Source: Staphylococcus carnosus
GTDB lineage: Bacteria > Bacillota > Bacilli > Staphylococcales > Staphylococcaceae
Assembly (NCBI RefSeq): GCF_900458435.1
Contig: NZ_UHCT01000001.1
Span: 1,240,001-1,304,000 of the forward strand
DNA length: 64,000 nt
Reading direction: 5' to 3'
The notes below the pieces were generated by a model that saw only the letters and a list, made by a program, of their open reading frames with translations, was not told the DNA's origin and ran no database searches. This document shows positions 38,877 through 50,463 of the stretch, one piece after another (the stretch's first letter is position 1; each line of letters opens with the position of its first letter). The translations under genes were made by a program, and so were the position numbers.

Positions 38877-40214
38877 ATGCATATAATTGCGATAAGCATC
38901 AACCATCGTACCGCTGATGTAGCACTTAGAGAAAAAGTTGCTTTCAAAGCTGATGCCATACGTGAATCGCATCTCGATTTATTCGAAACTAAATCGATAT
39001 TAGAAAATGTTATCTTATCAACTTGTAACCGTACTGAAGTTTATGCGGTTGCAGACCAAATACACACTGGACGTTATTATATCCAACGCTTTTTAGCGCG
39101 TAAGTTCGGTTTAGAAGTTGATGAAATCAAAGAGATGTCTGAAGTTTTTGTCGGGGATGAAGCTGTAGAGCATATATTTAGAGTTACTGCTGGACTAGAT
39201 TCTATTGTGTTGGGGGAAACGCAGATTTTAGGCCAAATGCGTGATGCATTCTTTATAGCTCAAGAAGAAGGTACGACTGGAACAATTTTCAATCATTTGT
39301 TCAAGCAAGCGATTACTTTCGCAAAACGTGCGCATCATGAGACTGATATTGCTGATAATGCAGTCAGTGTTTCATATGCGGCAGTAGAATTAGCTAAAAA
39401 AGTGTTTGGAAACTTAAAATCAAAACATGCTGTAATTGTAGGAGCAGGCGAGATGAGCGAACTTTCATTGCTTAACTTGTTGGGTGCTGGAATCGATAAT
39501 ATTACAGTTGTGAACAGAACTAAAGAACGTGCACAGCAACTTGCTGAAAAACATCAAACACAATATGCAGATTTAAGTAATTTAAATGAATTACTTGTTA
39601 ATGCTGATATTGTAATCAGTTCAACAAGTGCACAAAATTATGTAATTACTCAAGAAATGATGAATAATGTTTTAGACCAACGTCGTCATGAGCCTATGGT
39701 GTTAATAGATATTGCGGTACCTAGAGATATAGATCCAGCAATTGAATTAGATATGAATGTATTCAGCTACGATATAGATGATTTGAAAGGCTTAGTAGAT
39801 GCAAACTTAAGAGAACGTCAAGCAGCTGCAGATCAAATTGCTGAACAAATACCAGCAGAGATTAATGAACATAACGATTGGGTTAATATGTTAGGTGTGG
39901 TTCCTGTAATCCGTGCACTTCGCGAAAAAGCAATGCATATTCAACAAGATACAATGGATAGCATTGATCGAAAATTACCGGATTTAAGCGAACGCGAACG
40001 TAAAGTGATTTCTAAACATACTAAAAGTATTATCAATCAAATGTTGAAAGACCCTATTAAACAGGCTAAAGAATTGAGTAATGATAAGAATAGCAGTGAA
40101 AAATTAGAGCTGTTTCAAAACATTTTCGATATCGAAGCTGAAAGTGAATATAAAAAGAGTCTAGCGAAAAAAGAACGAAAACTCTCGGCAAGACATATTT
40201 TAGGTTTTGAATAA
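38877..40214 (+). CDS. hemA: Glutamyl-tRNA reductase
   Basis: A 445-residue enzyme reducing glutamyl-tRNA to glutamate-1-semialdehyde, the committed step of C5 haem synthesis. The active-site cysteine is C50 in [10 protein letters not shown], the substrate motif [15 protein letters not shown] lies near 105-120, and the NADPH-binding fold at about 180 starts [11 protein letters not shown]. The C-terminal helical dimerisation region starts near 300. GGAGGG precedes the ATG. First gene of hemAXCDBL. In related bacteria HemA amount is controlled by haem through HemX, encoded next. Confidence 0.96.
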   Translation: MHIIAISINHRTADVALREKVAFKADAIRESHLDLFETKSILENVILSTCNRTEVYAVADQIHTGRYYIQRFLARKFGLEVDEIKEMSEVFVGDEAVEHIFRVTAGLDSIVLGETQILGQMRDAFFIAQEEGTTGTIFNHLFKQAITFAKRAHHETDIADNAVSVSYAAVELAKKVFGNLKSKHAVIVGAGEMSELSLLNLLGAGIDNITVVNRTKERAQQLAEKHQTQYADLSNLNELLVNADIVISSTSAQNYVITQEMMNNVLDQRRHEPMVLIDIAVPRDIDPAIELDMNVFSYDIDDLKGLVDANLRERQAAADQIAEQIPAEINEHNDWVNMLGVVPVIRALREKAMHIQQDTMDSIDRKLPDLSERERKVISKHTKSIINQMLKDPIKQAKELSNDKNSSEKLELFQNIFDIEAESEYKKSLAKKERKLSARHILGFE

Positions 40215-40236
40215 ACAGCCTTAGTATGGTGATGAT

Positions 40237-41061
40237 ATGCAAGATATATTTTTCGTACGCTTCCATGAAGTAACGTTGCTAATTTATTTACTCAGTATTT
40301 CTTGCTACTTTTATGATTTTTTTAAGAAGAATCATAAAATTAGAATGTTAGGTTTTTATACATTGGGGATTGTTTGGTTGTTTCAAACAATCTCTTTGTC
40401 TTTATATGTGAATAGTGTGCAATCGGTTCCTTTAGGTTCCGTTTTTGATGTATTCTATTTTTTAAATTGGCTGATATTATCTATTTCGATAGTAATCAGT
40501 GTTGTTAAACAACTGGATTTTTCGATATTTTTGTTCAATGCAATTGGCTTTGTTGTTATGACCATTCATACATTCCGACCGAATGAAACGTTTATTCAGC
40601 ATGCTGAGTTTAATGTGAATCATGAGTTATTAATTATTCATGTATCATTGGCTATTATCAGTTATGCATTATTTTCATTAGCGTTTGTTAACGGTGCTCT
40701 ATATGTACTTCAGTATCGTAACCTTAAACAAAAGCATTTTGACCAAAAATATTTTAGAATAGGCAGTGTGTATAACCTGGAAAAAATGATGTTTTATTCA
40801 ACACTCATCGGTTTAATTATTTTGGTTATCGGTGTAATTCTAGGTGCACAGTGGGGCTTTCAAACAATTGGTTTAGCAATCTTACTTGATCCAAAAGTCA
40901 TTTCATCTATTATTTTAATGATTTGCTATGCCGTATATATAATTTTGCGTACTAAAAAATGGGTAAGTCCTTTAAACCAAGTCTTATTTAATATGTTGAT
41001 ATATATGTTCAGTATGTTTAACTTAATATTTATCTCTCACTTCCCAAACTTTTTTGGTTAG
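40237..41061 (+). CDS. hemX: HemX, membrane protein of the haem operon
   Basis: A 274-residue integral membrane protein with about eight hydrophobic segments and short loops, related to the cytochrome c assembly protein family (CcsA/CcmC). The segment LGAQWGFQTIGLAILLDPKV is close to the tryptophan-rich haem-handling region of that family. In Bacillus and staphylococci HemX limits the amount of glutamyl-tRNA reductase after haem build-up. That role is carried over by position and similarity. It begins 22 bases after hemA, with a modest GGTGAT ribosome site. Confidence 0.88.
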   Translation: MQDIFFVRFHEVTLLIYLLSISCYFYDFFKKNHKIRMLGFYTLGIVWLFQTISLSLYVNSVQSVPLGSVFDVFYFLNWLILSISIVISVVKQLDFSIFLFNAIGFVVMTIHTFRPNETFIQHAEFNVNHELLIIHVSLAIISYALFSLAFVNGALYVLQYRNLKQKHFDQKYFRIGSVYNLEKMMFYSTLIGLIILVIGVILGAQWGFQTIGLAILLDPKVISSIILMICYAVYIILRTKKWVSPLNQVLFNMLIYMFSMFNLIFISHFPNFFG

Positions 41062-41092
41062 TGAATGACCAGATTGAATTGGAGGAATAAAC

Positions 41093-42019
41093 ATGCGTAA
41101 GCTTGTGGTTGGTTCGCGCAGAAGTAAATTAGCATTGACGCAAAGTCGTCAATTTATTGAAAGATTAAAGAAAGTAGAACCTGACTTAGATATAGAAATA
41201 AAGGAAATAGTAACTAAGGGCGACCGTATCGTAGATAAACAATTATCTAAAGTTGGCGGTAAAGGTTTATTTGTGAAAGAAATCCAACAAGAGTTGTTCG
41301 ATCATGAAATAGATATGGCCATTCACTCATTAAAAGATGTGCCAAGCGAATTGCCAGATGGATTAACTTTAGGATGTATTCCTGATAGAGAAATTCCACT
41401 TGATGCATTTATCTCGAAAAATCATGTTCAATTAGCAGATTTACCAGATGGAAGTATTGTAGGAACAAGTTCTTTACGACGCGGTGCTCAAATTTTAGCG
41501 AAATATCCTAATTTAGAAATTAAATGGATTCGTGGTAATATTGATACGCGTTTGAGTAAATTAGAAACTGAAGACTACGACGCAATCATTTTAGCAGCAG
41601 CTGGATTACGCAGAATGGGTTGGTCTGATGATATTGTAACTGAATATTTAGATCCTGAATTACTTGTACCAGCTATCGGCCAAGGTGCACTTGGAATAGA
41701 ATGCAGAAGCGATGATACAGAACTTCTTGACTTATTGAGTAAAGTTCATAATCAAGAAGTTGCTGAGTGTGTCACTGCTGAGCGAACATTCTTGAAAGAA
41801 ATGAACGGAAGCTGTCAAGTTCCAATCGGAGGATATGCGACAATTGATGATAATGGACGCTTAACTTTTACTGGGTTAATTATGTCTCCAGACGGCAAAC
41901 AACGCTTTGAGCAAACTGCAACTGGAAACGACCCCGTTGAACTTGGTAAAGAAGTCAGCGACATATTAAAAGAACAGGGTGCAAAAGAAATTATTGACGC
42001 TCTGAATGAAGAGTCGTAA
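41093..42019 (+). CDS. hemC: Porphobilinogen deaminase (hydroxymethylbilane synthase)
   Basis: A 308-residue enzyme polymerising four porphobilinogens to hydroxymethylbilane. The dipyrromethane cofactor is attached to C241 in [12 protein letters not shown]. The arginine-rich substrate site is seen in [20 protein letters not shown] and RGNIDTRL, and the catalytic aspartate in [18 protein letters not shown] precedes the ATG. It is the third gene of the operon, 31 bases after hemX and 26 before hemD, which closes the ring of its product. Confidence 0.96.
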   Translation: MRKLVVGSRRSKLALTQSRQFIERLKKVEPDLDIEIKEIVTKGDRIVDKQLSKVGGKGLFVKEIQQELFDHEIDMAIHSLKDVPSELPDGLTLGCIPDREIPLDAFISKNHVQLADLPDGSIVGTSSLRRGAQILAKYPNLEIKWIRGNIDTRLSKLETEDYDAIILAAAGLRRMGWSDDIVTEYLDPELLVPAIGQGALGIECRSDDTELLDLLSKVHNQEVAECVTAERTFLKEMNGSCQVPIGGYATIDDNGRLTFTGLIMSPDGKQRFEQTATGNDPVELGKEVSDILKEQGAKEIIDALNEES

Positions 42020-42045
42020 TTCATAAACATCGGAGTTGATTACAA

Positions 42046-42735
42046 ATGCAGACACCAGTGATTATGACACAATCCAGCAATATAAAAAGTGAAGATGAGG
42101 ATATTATTCATCTTCCTTTTATTAAGATTAAACCATTGTCTTTTAACGAAGCGCTTTTAAATCATCATTATGACTGGATTATATTTTCATCAAAAAATGC
42201 GGTGAAATATTTCCGTGATTATTTTCAACAATTAAACGTTGATTACGTTGCTGCTATTGGTGAAAAAACGAAAGATTACTGTAATCAAGTTGGAATTTCT
42301 GTTGATTTCTTTCCTAAAAATTTTTCGCAAGAAGGATTTATAGATGAGTTCAAAGTGAATCAAGGGGATAGGATAATTATTCCGAGCAGTGCAGCTGCAC
42401 GTCCATTTTTACAAAAAGAACTTCAAGAAAAAAATGCAGAAGTCGTCAAAATAGATTTATATGAACCAGAGGCATACACTGAAAATATATTACAAGCAAT
42501 TTCTTTATTAAAAAGAAATCTTGCGAATGGCATAGCATTTGCAAGTTCTTCTGCTGCAGATAATTTTTTCAAAGAAGCTGAAAACTTAAATCTTGATTCA
42601 AATTATAATTATTATGCTATTGGTAGACCTACTTTTGAAAAGATAGAAGAATATGGTTATACCGCAAAAATAGCTGAAGAGCAAACGATTGATGGATTAT
42701 TAAAAATAATTAAAGAAAGTAGGAATCGTAAATGA
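42046..42735 (+). CDS. hemD: Uroporphyrinogen III synthase
   Basis: A 229-residue protein placed between hemC and hemB. The family is poorly conserved; what can be seen is the two-lobe pattern with [14 protein letters not shown] near 44-57, [13 protein letters not shown] in the hinge region and [14 protein letters not shown] in the second lobe, each fitting HemD. It cyclises hydroxymethylbilane with inversion of ring D. Its stop overlaps the hemB start by four bases (ATGA), so translational coupling is likely. Identification rests on context as much as on sequence. Confidence 0.9.
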   Translation: MQTPVIMTQSSNIKSEDEDIIHLPFIKIKPLSFNEALLNHHYDWIIFSSKNAVKYFRDYFQQLNVDYVAAIGEKTKDYCNQVGISVDFFPKNFSQEGFIDEFKVNQGDRIIIPSSAAARPFLQKELQEKNAEVVKIDLYEPEAYTENILQAISLLKRNLANGIAFASSSAADNFFKEAENLNLDSNYNYYAIGRPTFEKIEEYGYTAKIAEEQTIDGLLKIIKESRNRK

Positions 42736-43715
42736 GTTTTGATAGACATAGAAGACTACGTGCAAATAAAACAATTCGTAGCCTTGTCAGAGAAAATCAC
42801 GTTAGAAAAGAAGATTTGATTTATCCAATATTTGTTGTGGAAAGAGATGACGTTAAAGAAGAAATTCCTTCCATGCCAGGTATTTATCAAATCAGCTTGA
42901 ATCGTTTGGATGAAGAATTAAAAGAAGCTTATGATTTAGGTATCAGAGCCGTTATTTTCTTCGGAGTTCCAAATGAAAAGGATTCCGTAGGTACTGGCGC
43001 TTATGCGCATGAAGGTATTGTTCAACAAGCAACACGTAAATCTAAAAAATTATATCCAGATATGTTAGTCATTGCTGATACTTGCTTATGTGAATATACA
43101 GATCATGGTCATTGCGGTTTAATTGATGAACATACTCATGATGTTGATAATGACAAATCATTACCGCTTCTTGTAAAAACAGCAGTTTCTCAAGTTGAAG
43201 CGGGTGCAGATATTATCGCACCAAGTAATATGATGGACGGTTTCGTCACAGAAATCAGAAAAGGTTTAGATGAAGCAGGATATTACAATATTCCAATTAT
43301 GAGTTATGGTATTAAATACGCTTCAAGCTTCTATGGTCCATTCCGTGATGCTGCAGAATCAACACCTTCATTTGGGGACCGTAAAACTTATCAAATGGAT
43401 CCATCAAATCGCCGTGAAGCTTTATTAGAATTAGAAAGTGATTTGCATGAAGGTGCAGATATGATGATTGTAAAACCATCATTAAGTTTCTTAGATATCA
43501 TTAGAGATGTAAGAGAGAGAACGAATGTACCAGTCATTGCTTATAATGTAAGTGGTGAATACAGCATGACTAAAGCTGCTGCATTACAAGGTTGGATTGA
43601 TGAAGAACAAATCGTAATGGAACAAATGACATCTATGAAACGTGCAGGCGCAGATATGATTATTACTTATTTCTCTAAAGATATCTGCCGTTATTTAGAT
43701 AAGAAGGAGGATTAA
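42732..43715 (+). CDS. hemB: Delta-aminolevulinic acid dehydratase (porphobilinogen synthase)
   Basis: A 327-residue enzyme joining two 5-aminolevulinates to porphobilinogen. [14 protein letters not shown] near 117-130 supplies the three zinc cysteines, so this is a zinc-dependent form. Two active-site lysines are in [16 protein letters not shown] and [12 protein letters not shown]. The start overlaps hemD by four bases, with AAAGTAGG upstream. One base separates its stop from the hemL start, and GGAGG for hemL lies within its last codons, so hemD-hemB-hemL are tightly packed. Confidence 0.97.
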   Translation: MSFDRHRRLRANKTIRSLVRENHVRKEDLIYPIFVVERDDVKEEIPSMPGIYQISLNRLDEELKEAYDLGIRAVIFFGVPNEKDSVGTGAYAHEGIVQQATRKSKKLYPDMLVIADTCLCEYTDHGHCGLIDEHTHDVDNDKSLPLLVKTAVSQVEAGADIIAPSNMMDGFVTEIRKGLDEAGYYNIPIMSYGIKYASSFYGPFRDAAESTPSFGDRKTYQMDPSNRREALLELESDLHEGADMMIVKPSLSFLDIIRDVRERTNVPVIAYNVSGEYSMTKAAALQGWIDEEQIVMEQMTSMKRAGADMIITYFSKDICRYLDKKED

Positions 43716-43716
43716 G

Positions 43717-45006
43717 ATGGGTTACGAAAAATCTATTGAAGCCTATAAAAAAGCAGAACAACTTATGCCGGGTGGTGTAAACAGCCCCGTTCGTGCATTT
43801 AAATCTGTAGATATGCCAGCTATTTTTATGGATCATGGTAAAGGTTCAAAAATTTACGATATCGATGGCAATGAATATATTGATTACGTACTAAGCTGGG
43901 GTCCTTTAATTCTAGGACACGAAAATCCGCAAGTAATTGAAAACTTGCATAAAGCAGTTGATAAAGGAACAAGTTTTGGTGCTTCAACACTTGAAGAAAT
44001 CAAACTTGCTGAATTAGTGATAGATCGCGTTCCTTCTATTGAAAAAGTCAGAATGGTATCTTCTGGTACAGAAGCTACACAAGATACAATTCGTTTGGCT
44101 CGTGGTTATACTGGAAGAGACAAAATTGTAAAATTTGAAGGTTGCTACCATGGTCACAGTGATTCATTATTAATCAAAGCTGGTTCTGGTGTCGCAACTT
44201 TAGGTTTACCTGATTCTCCAGGAGTACCTGAAGGCACTGCCAAAAGTACAATAACTGTTCCTTACAATGATTTAGATGCTATTCGTAAAGCTTTTGAATT
44301 GTATGGTGACGATATTGCAGGAGTTATCGTTGAGCCTGTTGCAGGAAACATGGGTGTTGTACCGCCAGTTGAAGGTTTCTTACAAGGCTTACGCGATATT
44401 ACGAATGAATATGGTTCTTTACTAATCTTTGATGAAGTTATGACTGGTTTCAGAGTAGGTTATAACTGTGCACAAGGTTATTTTGACGTCATTCCAGATT
44501 TAACTTGCTTAGGTAAAGTTATTGGAGGCGGCTTACCTGTAGGTGCATTCGGTGGTAAAAAAGAAATCATGGATGAAATTGCTCCTGTTGGTACAATTTA
44601 TCAAGCAGGTACATTATCAGGAAACCCATTAGCAATGACAAGTGGTTATGAAACATTAAGTCAGCTTACACCTGAAAGTTATGAATACTTCAATGAATTA
44701 GGAGATATGTTAGAAGATGGCTTGAAAAAAGTAGCTGCTAAGCATAATGTTCCGATGACTGTAAATAGAGCAGGTTCTATGATCGGTTATTTCTTAAATG
44801 ATGGACCTGTGACTAACTTTGAACAAGCGAATAAAAGTGATTTGAAATTATTCTCTGAAATGTATCGTGAAATGGCTAAAGAAGGTGTCTTCTTACCACC
44901 ATCTCAATTTGAAGGTACTTTCTTATCAACCGCACATACAAAAGAAGATATTGAACGTACAATCGAAGCGTTTGATAAAACATTTGAAAGAATAACTAAT
45001 AAATAA
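43717..45006 (+). CDS. hemL: Glutamate-1-semialdehyde 2,1-aminomutase
   Basis: A 429-residue PLP enzyme making 5-aminolevulinate from the HemA product. The PLP lysine is in [16 protein letters not shown] near 267, FDEVMTGFR holds the cofactor aspartate, and the N-terminal [11 protein letters not shown] binds substrate. AGGAGG precedes the ATG. It is the last gene of hemAXCDBL, so the operon encodes every step from glutamyl-tRNA to uroporphyrinogen III. Staphylococci often carry a second copy elsewhere (hemL2/gsaB), which cannot be judged here. Confidence 0.97.
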   Translation: MGYEKSIEAYKKAEQLMPGGVNSPVRAFKSVDMPAIFMDHGKGSKIYDIDGNEYIDYVLSWGPLILGHENPQVIENLHKAVDKGTSFGASTLEEIKLAELVIDRVPSIEKVRMVSSGTEATQDTIRLARGYTGRDKIVKFEGCYHGHSDSLLIKAGSGVATLGLPDSPGVPEGTAKSTITVPYNDLDAIRKAFELYGDDIAGVIVEPVAGNMGVVPPVEGFLQGLRDITNEYGSLLIFDEVMTGFRVGYNCAQGYFDVIPDLTCLGKVIGGGLPVGAFGGKKEIMDEIAPVGTIYQAGTLSGNPLAMTSGYETLSQLTPESYEYFNELGDMLEDGLKKVAAKHNVPMTVNRAGSMIGYFLNDGPVTNFEQANKSDLKLFSEMYREMAKEGVFLPPSQFEGTFLSTAHTKEDIERTIEAFDKTFERITNK

Positions 45007-45032
45007 TTATTAAATTCAAATTTGAAATCTAT

Positions 45033-45067
45033 AAAAGTGCATACCTTTAGGTATGTGCTTTTATTTT
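45033..45067 (+). terminator. Rho-independent terminator of the hem operon
   Basis: AAAAGTGCATACC pairs with GGTATGTGCTTTT (small internal mismatch) around a four-base loop, followed by ATTTTT. Confidence 0.85.
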
Positions 45068-45153
45068 TGGGCAATTTTGTAACGAGAAATAATGAAAAAT
45101 GTTATCATTAACGTATCGAAAGAGAAGTCGCGGATTTAAGGGTAGTGATAAAA

Positions 45154-46230
45154 GTGAATAAAAAATGGCTTAATAATATGATTGTTTTATTATTAGCAGT
45201 AGTTATTAGTTTAATTTTTTCAGCTTTGCATATCATGCTGCCATTTATGTTTGGTCCGATCATTGCCAGTATTATATGTATCAGAGTATTTAAAATGGAT
45301 ATACAATGGCCATTTTGGATCAGCCAACTTGGATTGATTTTACTTGGGGTGCAAATCGGTTCAACGTTTACCAAAACAGTAGTCAATGATATCGCACAGA
45401 ATTGGTTTTCTATTATTTTAGTTACAGTATTATTGCTGGTATTAGCAATTTTGATTGCTTATTTCTTTAAAAAAATTGCACATGTTAATACTGAAACTGC
45501 GTTATTAAGTGTAATTCCTGGTGCTTTAAGTCAAATGTTGATTATGGCTGAAGAAGATAAACGTGCAAATATTTTAGTTGTAAGTCTCACTCAGACCTCA
45601 CGTATTATATTTGTTGTGATTTTAATTCCAATGCTTTCATATTTTATGTCCAGTGGAAGTTCAGCAGGCGGTGCAGCAAAAGCAGTGAAATTGAAACCGC
45701 TCAGCGAAGCACTTTCAATTTGGCAAATTGTCTTCTTAATTGTAGCTGTAGCAGTTGTTTATATTTTGATGGATAAAATTAATTTCCCAACTAAGCAATT
45801 ATTAGCACCAATTGTAGTTTTAATTGCATGGAATATGATTACAAATGCGACATTTACTTTAGACAATTATCTTATTGCAGGTGCACAAGTTGCATATATG
45901 ATTCGAATCGGAATTCAAATTTCTAAATTATTAAGTGATTTGAAAGGTAGAGTTGCTGTGGCAATTGCCTTTCAAAATATCATGTTGATTTTATGTGCGT
46001 TCGTTATGGTATATTTTGTTCATTTATTTAACCACATGTCATTAAATGATTTATTCTTAGGTGCTGCACCTGGAGGAATGAGTCAAATTGTACTCGTTGC
46101 ATTAGAAACTCATGCTGATGTAGCGATTATATCTAGTTTCCACATCTTTAGAATATTCTTCATCTTATTCCTTATTGCACCAGCTATAAAGTATTTCTTG
46201 AACTACACAGAACGGTCAACCAAAAAATAA
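45154..46230 (+). CDS. AbrB-family integral membrane protein
   Basis: A 358-residue protein with about ten membrane segments in two repeated halves; each half has a PGALSQM / PGGMSQI motif (near 125 and 305), the mark of the membrane AbrB family. Despite the name it is not the Bacillus AbrB transcription factor and has no DNA-binding domain. The family is of unknown function, proposed to be a transporter or small-molecule permease. Two GTG starts are possible; 45154 is preferred because AAGGG lies 11 bases upstream, against two bases for 45145. It converges on pcp and has its own terminator. Confidence 0.75.
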   Translation: MNKKWLNNMIVLLLAVVISLIFSALHIMLPFMFGPIIASIICIRVFKMDIQWPFWISQLGLILLGVQIGSTFTKTVVNDIAQNWFSIILVTVLLLVLAILIAYFFKKIAHVNTETALLSVIPGALSQMLIMAEEDKRANILVVSLTQTSRIIFVVILIPMLSYFMSSGSSAGGAAKAVKLKPLSEALSIWQIVFLIVAVAVVYILMDKINFPTKQLLAPIVVLIAWNMITNATFTLDNYLIAGAQVAYMIRIGIQISKLLSDLKGRVAVAIAFQNIMLILCAFVMVYFVHLFNHMSLNDLFLGAAPGGMSQIVLVALETHADVAIISSFHIFRIFFILFLIAPAIKYFLNYTERSTKK

Positions 46231-46232
46231 AC

Positions 46233-46266
46233 AAAACTGCCTCTGAATTGAAAAGAGGCAGTTTTT
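46233..46266. terminator. Bidirectional terminator between the AbrB-type gene and pcp
   Basis: Perfect twelve-base arms AAAACTGCCTCT / AGAGGCAGTTTT, with T runs on both strands, between two converging genes. Confidence 0.9.
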
Positions 46267-46271
46267 CTATA

Positions 46272-46913
46272 TTATTGAATTTCACCTAGTGCTTCTTTAA
46301 TATCTTGATTATCTTCAGAAATGGCACCAATTGCAGCTTCTAACCCTGTTACAATACTGCTTAAGGCCATAGAAGGTTTATCAGGTTTATCAACAACTTG
46401 TTCTGGAATAAATGGAACATGAATAAATCCAAATTTAATATCAGGATATCGTGTCGCTTGCAAATATCCGAGTTGATAAAGAATATGATTACATACGAAA
46501 GTACCAGCAGTATTTGATAAAGCAGCTGGAATACCAGCATCTTTAATTGCTTGCGTCATTTTTTTGACTGGTAAGTTAGAAAAATATGCAGGTGCGCCAT
46601 CTTGTTGAATCGGTATATCAATCGGCTGATTGTTTTCATTATCAGGAATACGTGCATCATCGATATTAATACCGACACGTTCAGGTGTTAGATTATAACG
46701 ACCGCCAGCTTGTCCGATTGCAATAACCGCATCAAAGTGTTCTGCTTTTAATTTGTCAGCTATTTTATCTGAAGATTTATGAAAGACAGTAGGGATCTCT
46801 AATTTTGTAATTTGATGATTTTTGATTTGTTCTGGCAATAACTTTATAGCCTCTAATGCAGGGTTCTTCTTTTCTCCGCCAAACGGATCAAAAGCTGTAA
46901 TTAAAATTTTCAT
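46272..46913 (-). CDS. pcp: Pyroglutamyl-peptidase I
   Basis: A 213-residue cysteine peptidase (family C15) removing N-terminal pyroglutamate from peptides. The N-terminus [18 protein letters not shown] is diagnostic, the catalytic glutamate follows LTPERVGIN, the cysteine is in [13 protein letters not shown], and the histidine is in [11 protein letters not shown]. The ATG at 46913 is chosen over 46922 because GGAG is nine bases before it and the family starts there. It lies 37 bases after tag on the same strand. Function beyond peptide turnover is not indicated by its neighbours. Confidence 0.95.
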   Translation of the reverse strand: MKILITAFDPFGGEKKNPALEAIKLLPEQIKNHQITKLEIPTVFHKSSDKIADKLKAEHFDAVIAIGQAGGRYNLTPERVGINIDDARIPDNENNQPIDIPIQQDGAPAYFSNLPVKKMTQAIKDAGIPAALSNTAGTFVCNHILYQLGYLQATRYPDIKFGFIHVPFIPEQVVDKPDKPSMALSSIVTGLEAAIGAISEDNQDIKEALGEIQ

Positions 46914-46950
46914 TATATACATCTCCGTTTAAAAGATTTAATTTATATAT

Positions 46951-47511
46951 TTAATGTTTTGAAGGCTTAAAAGGGCAATCTTCTAAGTGTGCATCATATA
47001 AACCAGCCGCTTCTAGAAATGAGAACATGGTCACAGGTCCCATAAATTTAAAACCATATTTTTTTAAATCCTTAGACATCTGTTTAGCGCGTTCATCTAC
47101 AGTAATGCGATCAGCTGGTGTTTTATATTTTAGGTCAATCGGCTGATCATTAACATATGACCATAAAAATTTACTGAAACTGCCATGTTTCTTTTCAATT
47201 TCTAAATAACCTTTAGCTTGACTCACAATGGCTTCTAATTTTTTGCGATAATGAACGATTCCTGGAAACTCCATAACCTTATCGATATCTGCATTTGTCA
47301 TAGAGGCGATTTTTTCAGGGTCAAAATTGTAAAAAGCTTCACGGTAAGCAGGGCGCTTTTTCAAAATAGTAAGCCAAGAAAGCCCTGCATGTTGGGATTC
47401 TAAAGCCATTAATTCAAAAAGTTTTCTGCTGTCATGAAGCGGTTGTCCCCATTCTTTATCATGATATTCTATATATACTGGATCAGTTGTTCCAAAAGCA
47501 CAATCTGTCAT
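46951..47511 (-). CDS. tag: DNA-3-methyladenine glycosylase I
   Basis: A 186-residue constitutive alkylation-repair glycosylase. The zinc site typical of Tag is present: C4 in MTDCAFG, H17 in YIEYHDKEWG and the C-terminal histidine and cysteine in DAHLEDCPFK. The core LFELMALESQHAGLSW and the helix-hairpin-helix region with FPGIVHYRKKLEAI are standard. AGGTGG precedes the ATG. A TATAAT on the minus strand (47549-47554) is a possible -10. It probably leads a two-gene unit with pcp and diverges from the valS leader. Confidence 0.95.
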   Translation of the reverse strand: MTDCAFGTTDPVYIEYHDKEWGQPLHDSRKLFELMALESQHAGLSWLTILKKRPAYREAFYNFDPEKIASMTNADIDKVMEFPGIVHYRKKLEAIVSQAKGYLEIEKKHGSFSKFLWSYVNDQPIDLKYKTPADRITVDERAKQMSKDLKKYGFKFMGPVTMFSFLEAAGLYDAHLEDCPFKPSKH

Positions 47512-47548
47512 ATTTTTTTACCACCTCATTGACTTATTTTGTAGTTCT

Positions 47549-47554
47549 ATTATA
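47549..47554 (-). promoter_or_regulatory. Candidate -10 for tag-pcp
   Basis: A perfect TATAAT on the minus strand, 38 bases before tag. The -35 region is poor. Confidence 0.4.
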
Positions 47555-47619
47555 CTATAAATAAGTAAGTGAATAATAGAAATCGGGAAGAGTATGCAGA
47601 TATTTATTTTATAGAGAGT

Positions 47620-47801
47620 ACATGGTTGGTGAGAATGTATAATAATACTGCTGAAGGTAGCCCGCTAGAATCTTTATTTGAAACAAAGTAGGATAAAGCG
47701 TAATTGAGCGTTAATCAATATAAGTGCTTCATAGCAGATGCTATGTTGAATTTAGGTGGTACCACGGAACATCCGTCCTATGTTTAGGAACGGGTGTTTT
47801 T
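47620..47801 (+). ncRNA. T-box leader of valS
   Basis: The T-box core AGGTGGTACCACGGAAC at 47754-47770 is followed by a terminator, ACATCCGTCCTA with TAGGAACGGGTGT and a T tract, ending near 47801. The 5' end is approximate. Uncharged tRNA-Val is the expected ligand, judged from the gene downstream. Confidence 0.9.
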
Positions 47802-47821
47802 ATTTTTAAGGAGGAAATTCA

Positions 47822-50452
47822 ATGGAAATGAAACCAAAATATAATCCGACTGAAGTAGAAGCCGGACGTTATCAAGAATGGGTTGAAAAAGGTTATTTCA
47901 GACCAAGTGGTGACAAATCAAAAGAAACATATACAATTGTTATTCCGCCTCCGAATGTAACGGGTAAATTGCATTTAGGACACGCATGGGATACAACTTT
48001 ACAAGATATTCTTACTAGAATGAAACGTATGCAAGGCTACGATACATTATATTTACCAGGTATGGACCATGCGGGTATTGCTACTCAAGCTAAAGTAGAA
48101 GCAAAATTAAATGAACAAGGTATTTCTAGACATGATATCGGCCGTGAAAAATTCCTTGAAGAAGTATGGAGTTGGAAAGATGAATATGCATCTTTCATTC
48201 GTCAGCAATGGGCGAAACTAGGTTTAGGATTAGATTATGACAGAGAACGTTTTACATTAGATGAAGGTTTAAGTAAAGCGGTTAGAAAAGTATTTGTTGA
48301 TATGTATAATAAAGGACTAATTTACCGCGGTGAGCGCATTATCAACTGGGATCCTGAAGCACGTACTGCATTATCAGATATTGAAGTTGTGCATGAAGAT
48401 GTAGAAGGTAAATTTTATCATTTCAAATATCCATACGCGGATGGAGAAGGATATATTGAAATAGCAACTACACGTCCAGAAACGATGTTAGGTGATACAG
48501 CTATTGTCGTTAATCCTGATGACGAACGATATAAAGATGTAATCGGCAAAAAAGTAATCCTACCGATTGTAAATCGCGAACTACCAATCCTTGCAGATGA
48601 ATATGTAGATGTTGAATTTGGTAGTGGTGCGATGAAAGTAACACCTGCTCATGACCCTAATGACTTTGAAATTGGTCAAAGACACAATTTGGAATCAATT
48701 ATTGTAATGGATGAAGAAGGTAAAATGAACGATAAAGCAGGCAAATATGAAGGTATGGACCGCTTTGAATGTCGTGCTCAATTAGTAGAAGATTTAAAAG
48801 AACAAGATTTAGTGATTAAAATTGAAGACCATGTTCATGCAGTGGGCCACTCTGAGAGAACAGGCGCAGTTGTTGAACCATATTTATCTACACAATGGTT
48901 TGTAAATATGGAACCTTTAGCAAAACAAGCACTAGATAATCAAAAAACGGATAACCGTATTAATTTTGTACCAGAACGTTTCGAACATACATTTAATCAA
49001 TGGATGGAAAACATCAGAGATTGGACTATTTCTCGTCAATTATGGTGGGGTCATCAAATACCGGCTTGGTATCATAAAGAAACTGGAGAAATCTATGTAG
49101 GTGAAACTGAACCAGAAGATGCAGAGAATTGGGTACAAGATGAAGATGTTTTAGATACTTGGTTCTCAAGCGGATTATGGCCATTCTCAACTTTAGGTTG
49201 GCCTGACGTTGAATCTGAAGATTATCAACGCTATTATCCTACAAATGCACTTGTAACAGGTTATGATATTATTTTCTTCTGGGTAGCTCGTATGATCTTC
49301 CAAGGTCTTGAATTTACAGGAGAACGTCCATTTGATGATGTTTTATTACATGGCTTAGTTCGTGCTGAAGATGGTCGCAAAATGAGTAAATCATTAGGCA
49401 ACGGTGTAGATCCTATGGATGTTATCAATGAATATGGTGCAGACAGTTTACGCTATTTCTTAGCTACAGGCTCATCACCAGGTCATGATTTACGTTATTC
49501 AACAGAAAAAGTAGAATCTGTTTGGAACTTTATCAATAAAATTTGGAATGCTGCACGTTTCAGTATTATGAATATCGGCGAAGAATTTAAATTTGAAGAT
49601 ATTGATTTAAGTAAAAATCTTTCATTAGCTGATAAATGGATTTTGACACGTTTAAATGAAACGATTAAGACGGTTACTGATTTAAGCGATCGCTATGAAT
49701 TTGGTGAAGTCGGCCGTGCTTTATATAACTTTATTTGGGATGAATTCTGTGATTGGTATATTGAAATGAGTAAAATACCGATGAATGGTGAAGATGAAGC
49801 GCAAAAACAAGTGACACGTTCAGTTTTAAGTTATGTTTTAGAACGTCCAATGCGCATGCTGCATCCATATATGCCATTTGTTACTGAAGAAATTTGGCAA
49901 AACTTGCCGCATGTCGGTGAAACAATTGTGACTAGTGCTTGGCCTGAAGTTGAAGAAGCTTATATGTTCGAAGAAAGTAAACAAGCAATGCAATATGTGG
50001 TTGAAATCATCAAAGCTGTGAGACAAGCACGTTCAGAAGTTAACACACCACTTTCTAAAGCAATTCCGATTTATATTAAAACGAAAGATGCTGAAATCAA
50101 ACAAATGCTAGATGAAAATCAGCATTATCTTGAAAGATTCGGACATCCAAGTGAACTTGTAATTTCTACTGATATTGAAACACCTGATAAAGCTATGACT
50201 TCAGTTGTCGGTGCGGGTGAAGTTATCTTACCATTAGAAGGTCTAATTGATATGGATAAAGAAATTGCACGTTTAGAAAAAGAAATTGATAAATGGCAAA
50301 GTGAGTTAGATCGTGTAGATAAAAAATTATCTAATGAAAACTTTGTTAATAAAGCTCCAGAAAAAATCATCAATGAAGAAAAAGCTAAAAAGCATGATTA
50401 TCAAGAAAAATTCGATAGCGTTAAAGCTAGAATTGAACAATTAAAAGCATAG
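47822..50452 (+). CDS. valS: Valyl-tRNA synthetase
   Basis: An 876-residue class I synthetase. The HIGH-type motif is in [16 protein letters not shown] near 42-57 and the KMSKS motif in [14 protein letters not shown] near 518. Between them is a CP1 editing domain (about 190-350, [30 protein letters not shown]), which removes mischarged threonine. The anticodon domain follows, and the last 65 residues are the coiled-coil arm typical of ValRS. AAGGAGG precedes the ATG. Control is by the T-box leader. folC begins 11 bases after the stop. Confidence 0.97.
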   Translation: MEMKPKYNPTEVEAGRYQEWVEKGYFRPSGDKSKETYTIVIPPPNVTGKLHLGHAWDTTLQDILTRMKRMQGYDTLYLPGMDHAGIATQAKVEAKLNEQGISRHDIGREKFLEEVWSWKDEYASFIRQQWAKLGLGLDYDRERFTLDEGLSKAVRKVFVDMYNKGLIYRGERIINWDPEARTALSDIEVVHEDVEGKFYHFKYPYADGEGYIEIATTRPETMLGDTAIVVNPDDERYKDVIGKKVILPIVNRELPILADEYVDVEFGSGAMKVTPAHDPNDFEIGQRHNLESIIVMDEEGKMNDKAGKYEGMDRFECRAQLVEDLKEQDLVIKIEDHVHAVGHSERTGAVVEPYLSTQWFVNMEPLAKQALDNQKTDNRINFVPERFEHTFNQWMENIRDWTISRQLWWGHQIPAWYHKETGEIYVGETEPEDAENWVQDEDVLDTWFSSGLWPFSTLGWPDVESEDYQRYYPTNALVTGYDIIFFWVARMIFQGLEFTGERPFDDVLLHGLVRAEDGRKMSKSLGNGVDPMDVINEYGADSLRYFLATGSSPGHDLRYSTEKVESVWNFINKIWNAARFSIMNIGEEFKFEDIDLSKNLSLADKWILTRLNETIKTVTDLSDRYEFGEVGRALYNFIWDEFCDWYIEMSKIPMNGEDEAQKQVTRSVLSYVLERPMRMLHPYMPFVTEEIWQNLPHVGETIVTSAWPEVEEAYMFEESKQAMQYVVEIIKAVRQARSEVNTPLSKAIPIYIKTKDAEIKQMLDENQHYLERFGHPSELVISTDIETPDKAMTSVVGAGEVILPLEGLIDMDKEIARLEKEIDKWQSELDRVDKKLSNENFVNKAPEKIINEEKAKKHDYQEKFDSVKARIEQLKA

Positions 50453-50463
50453 GAGTCCTGATT

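Noticed and set aside
45154..46230. AbrB as a transition-state transcription factor
   Set aside because: The product is a ten-segment membrane protein with PG-SQ motifs; the name is shared but the fold is not.
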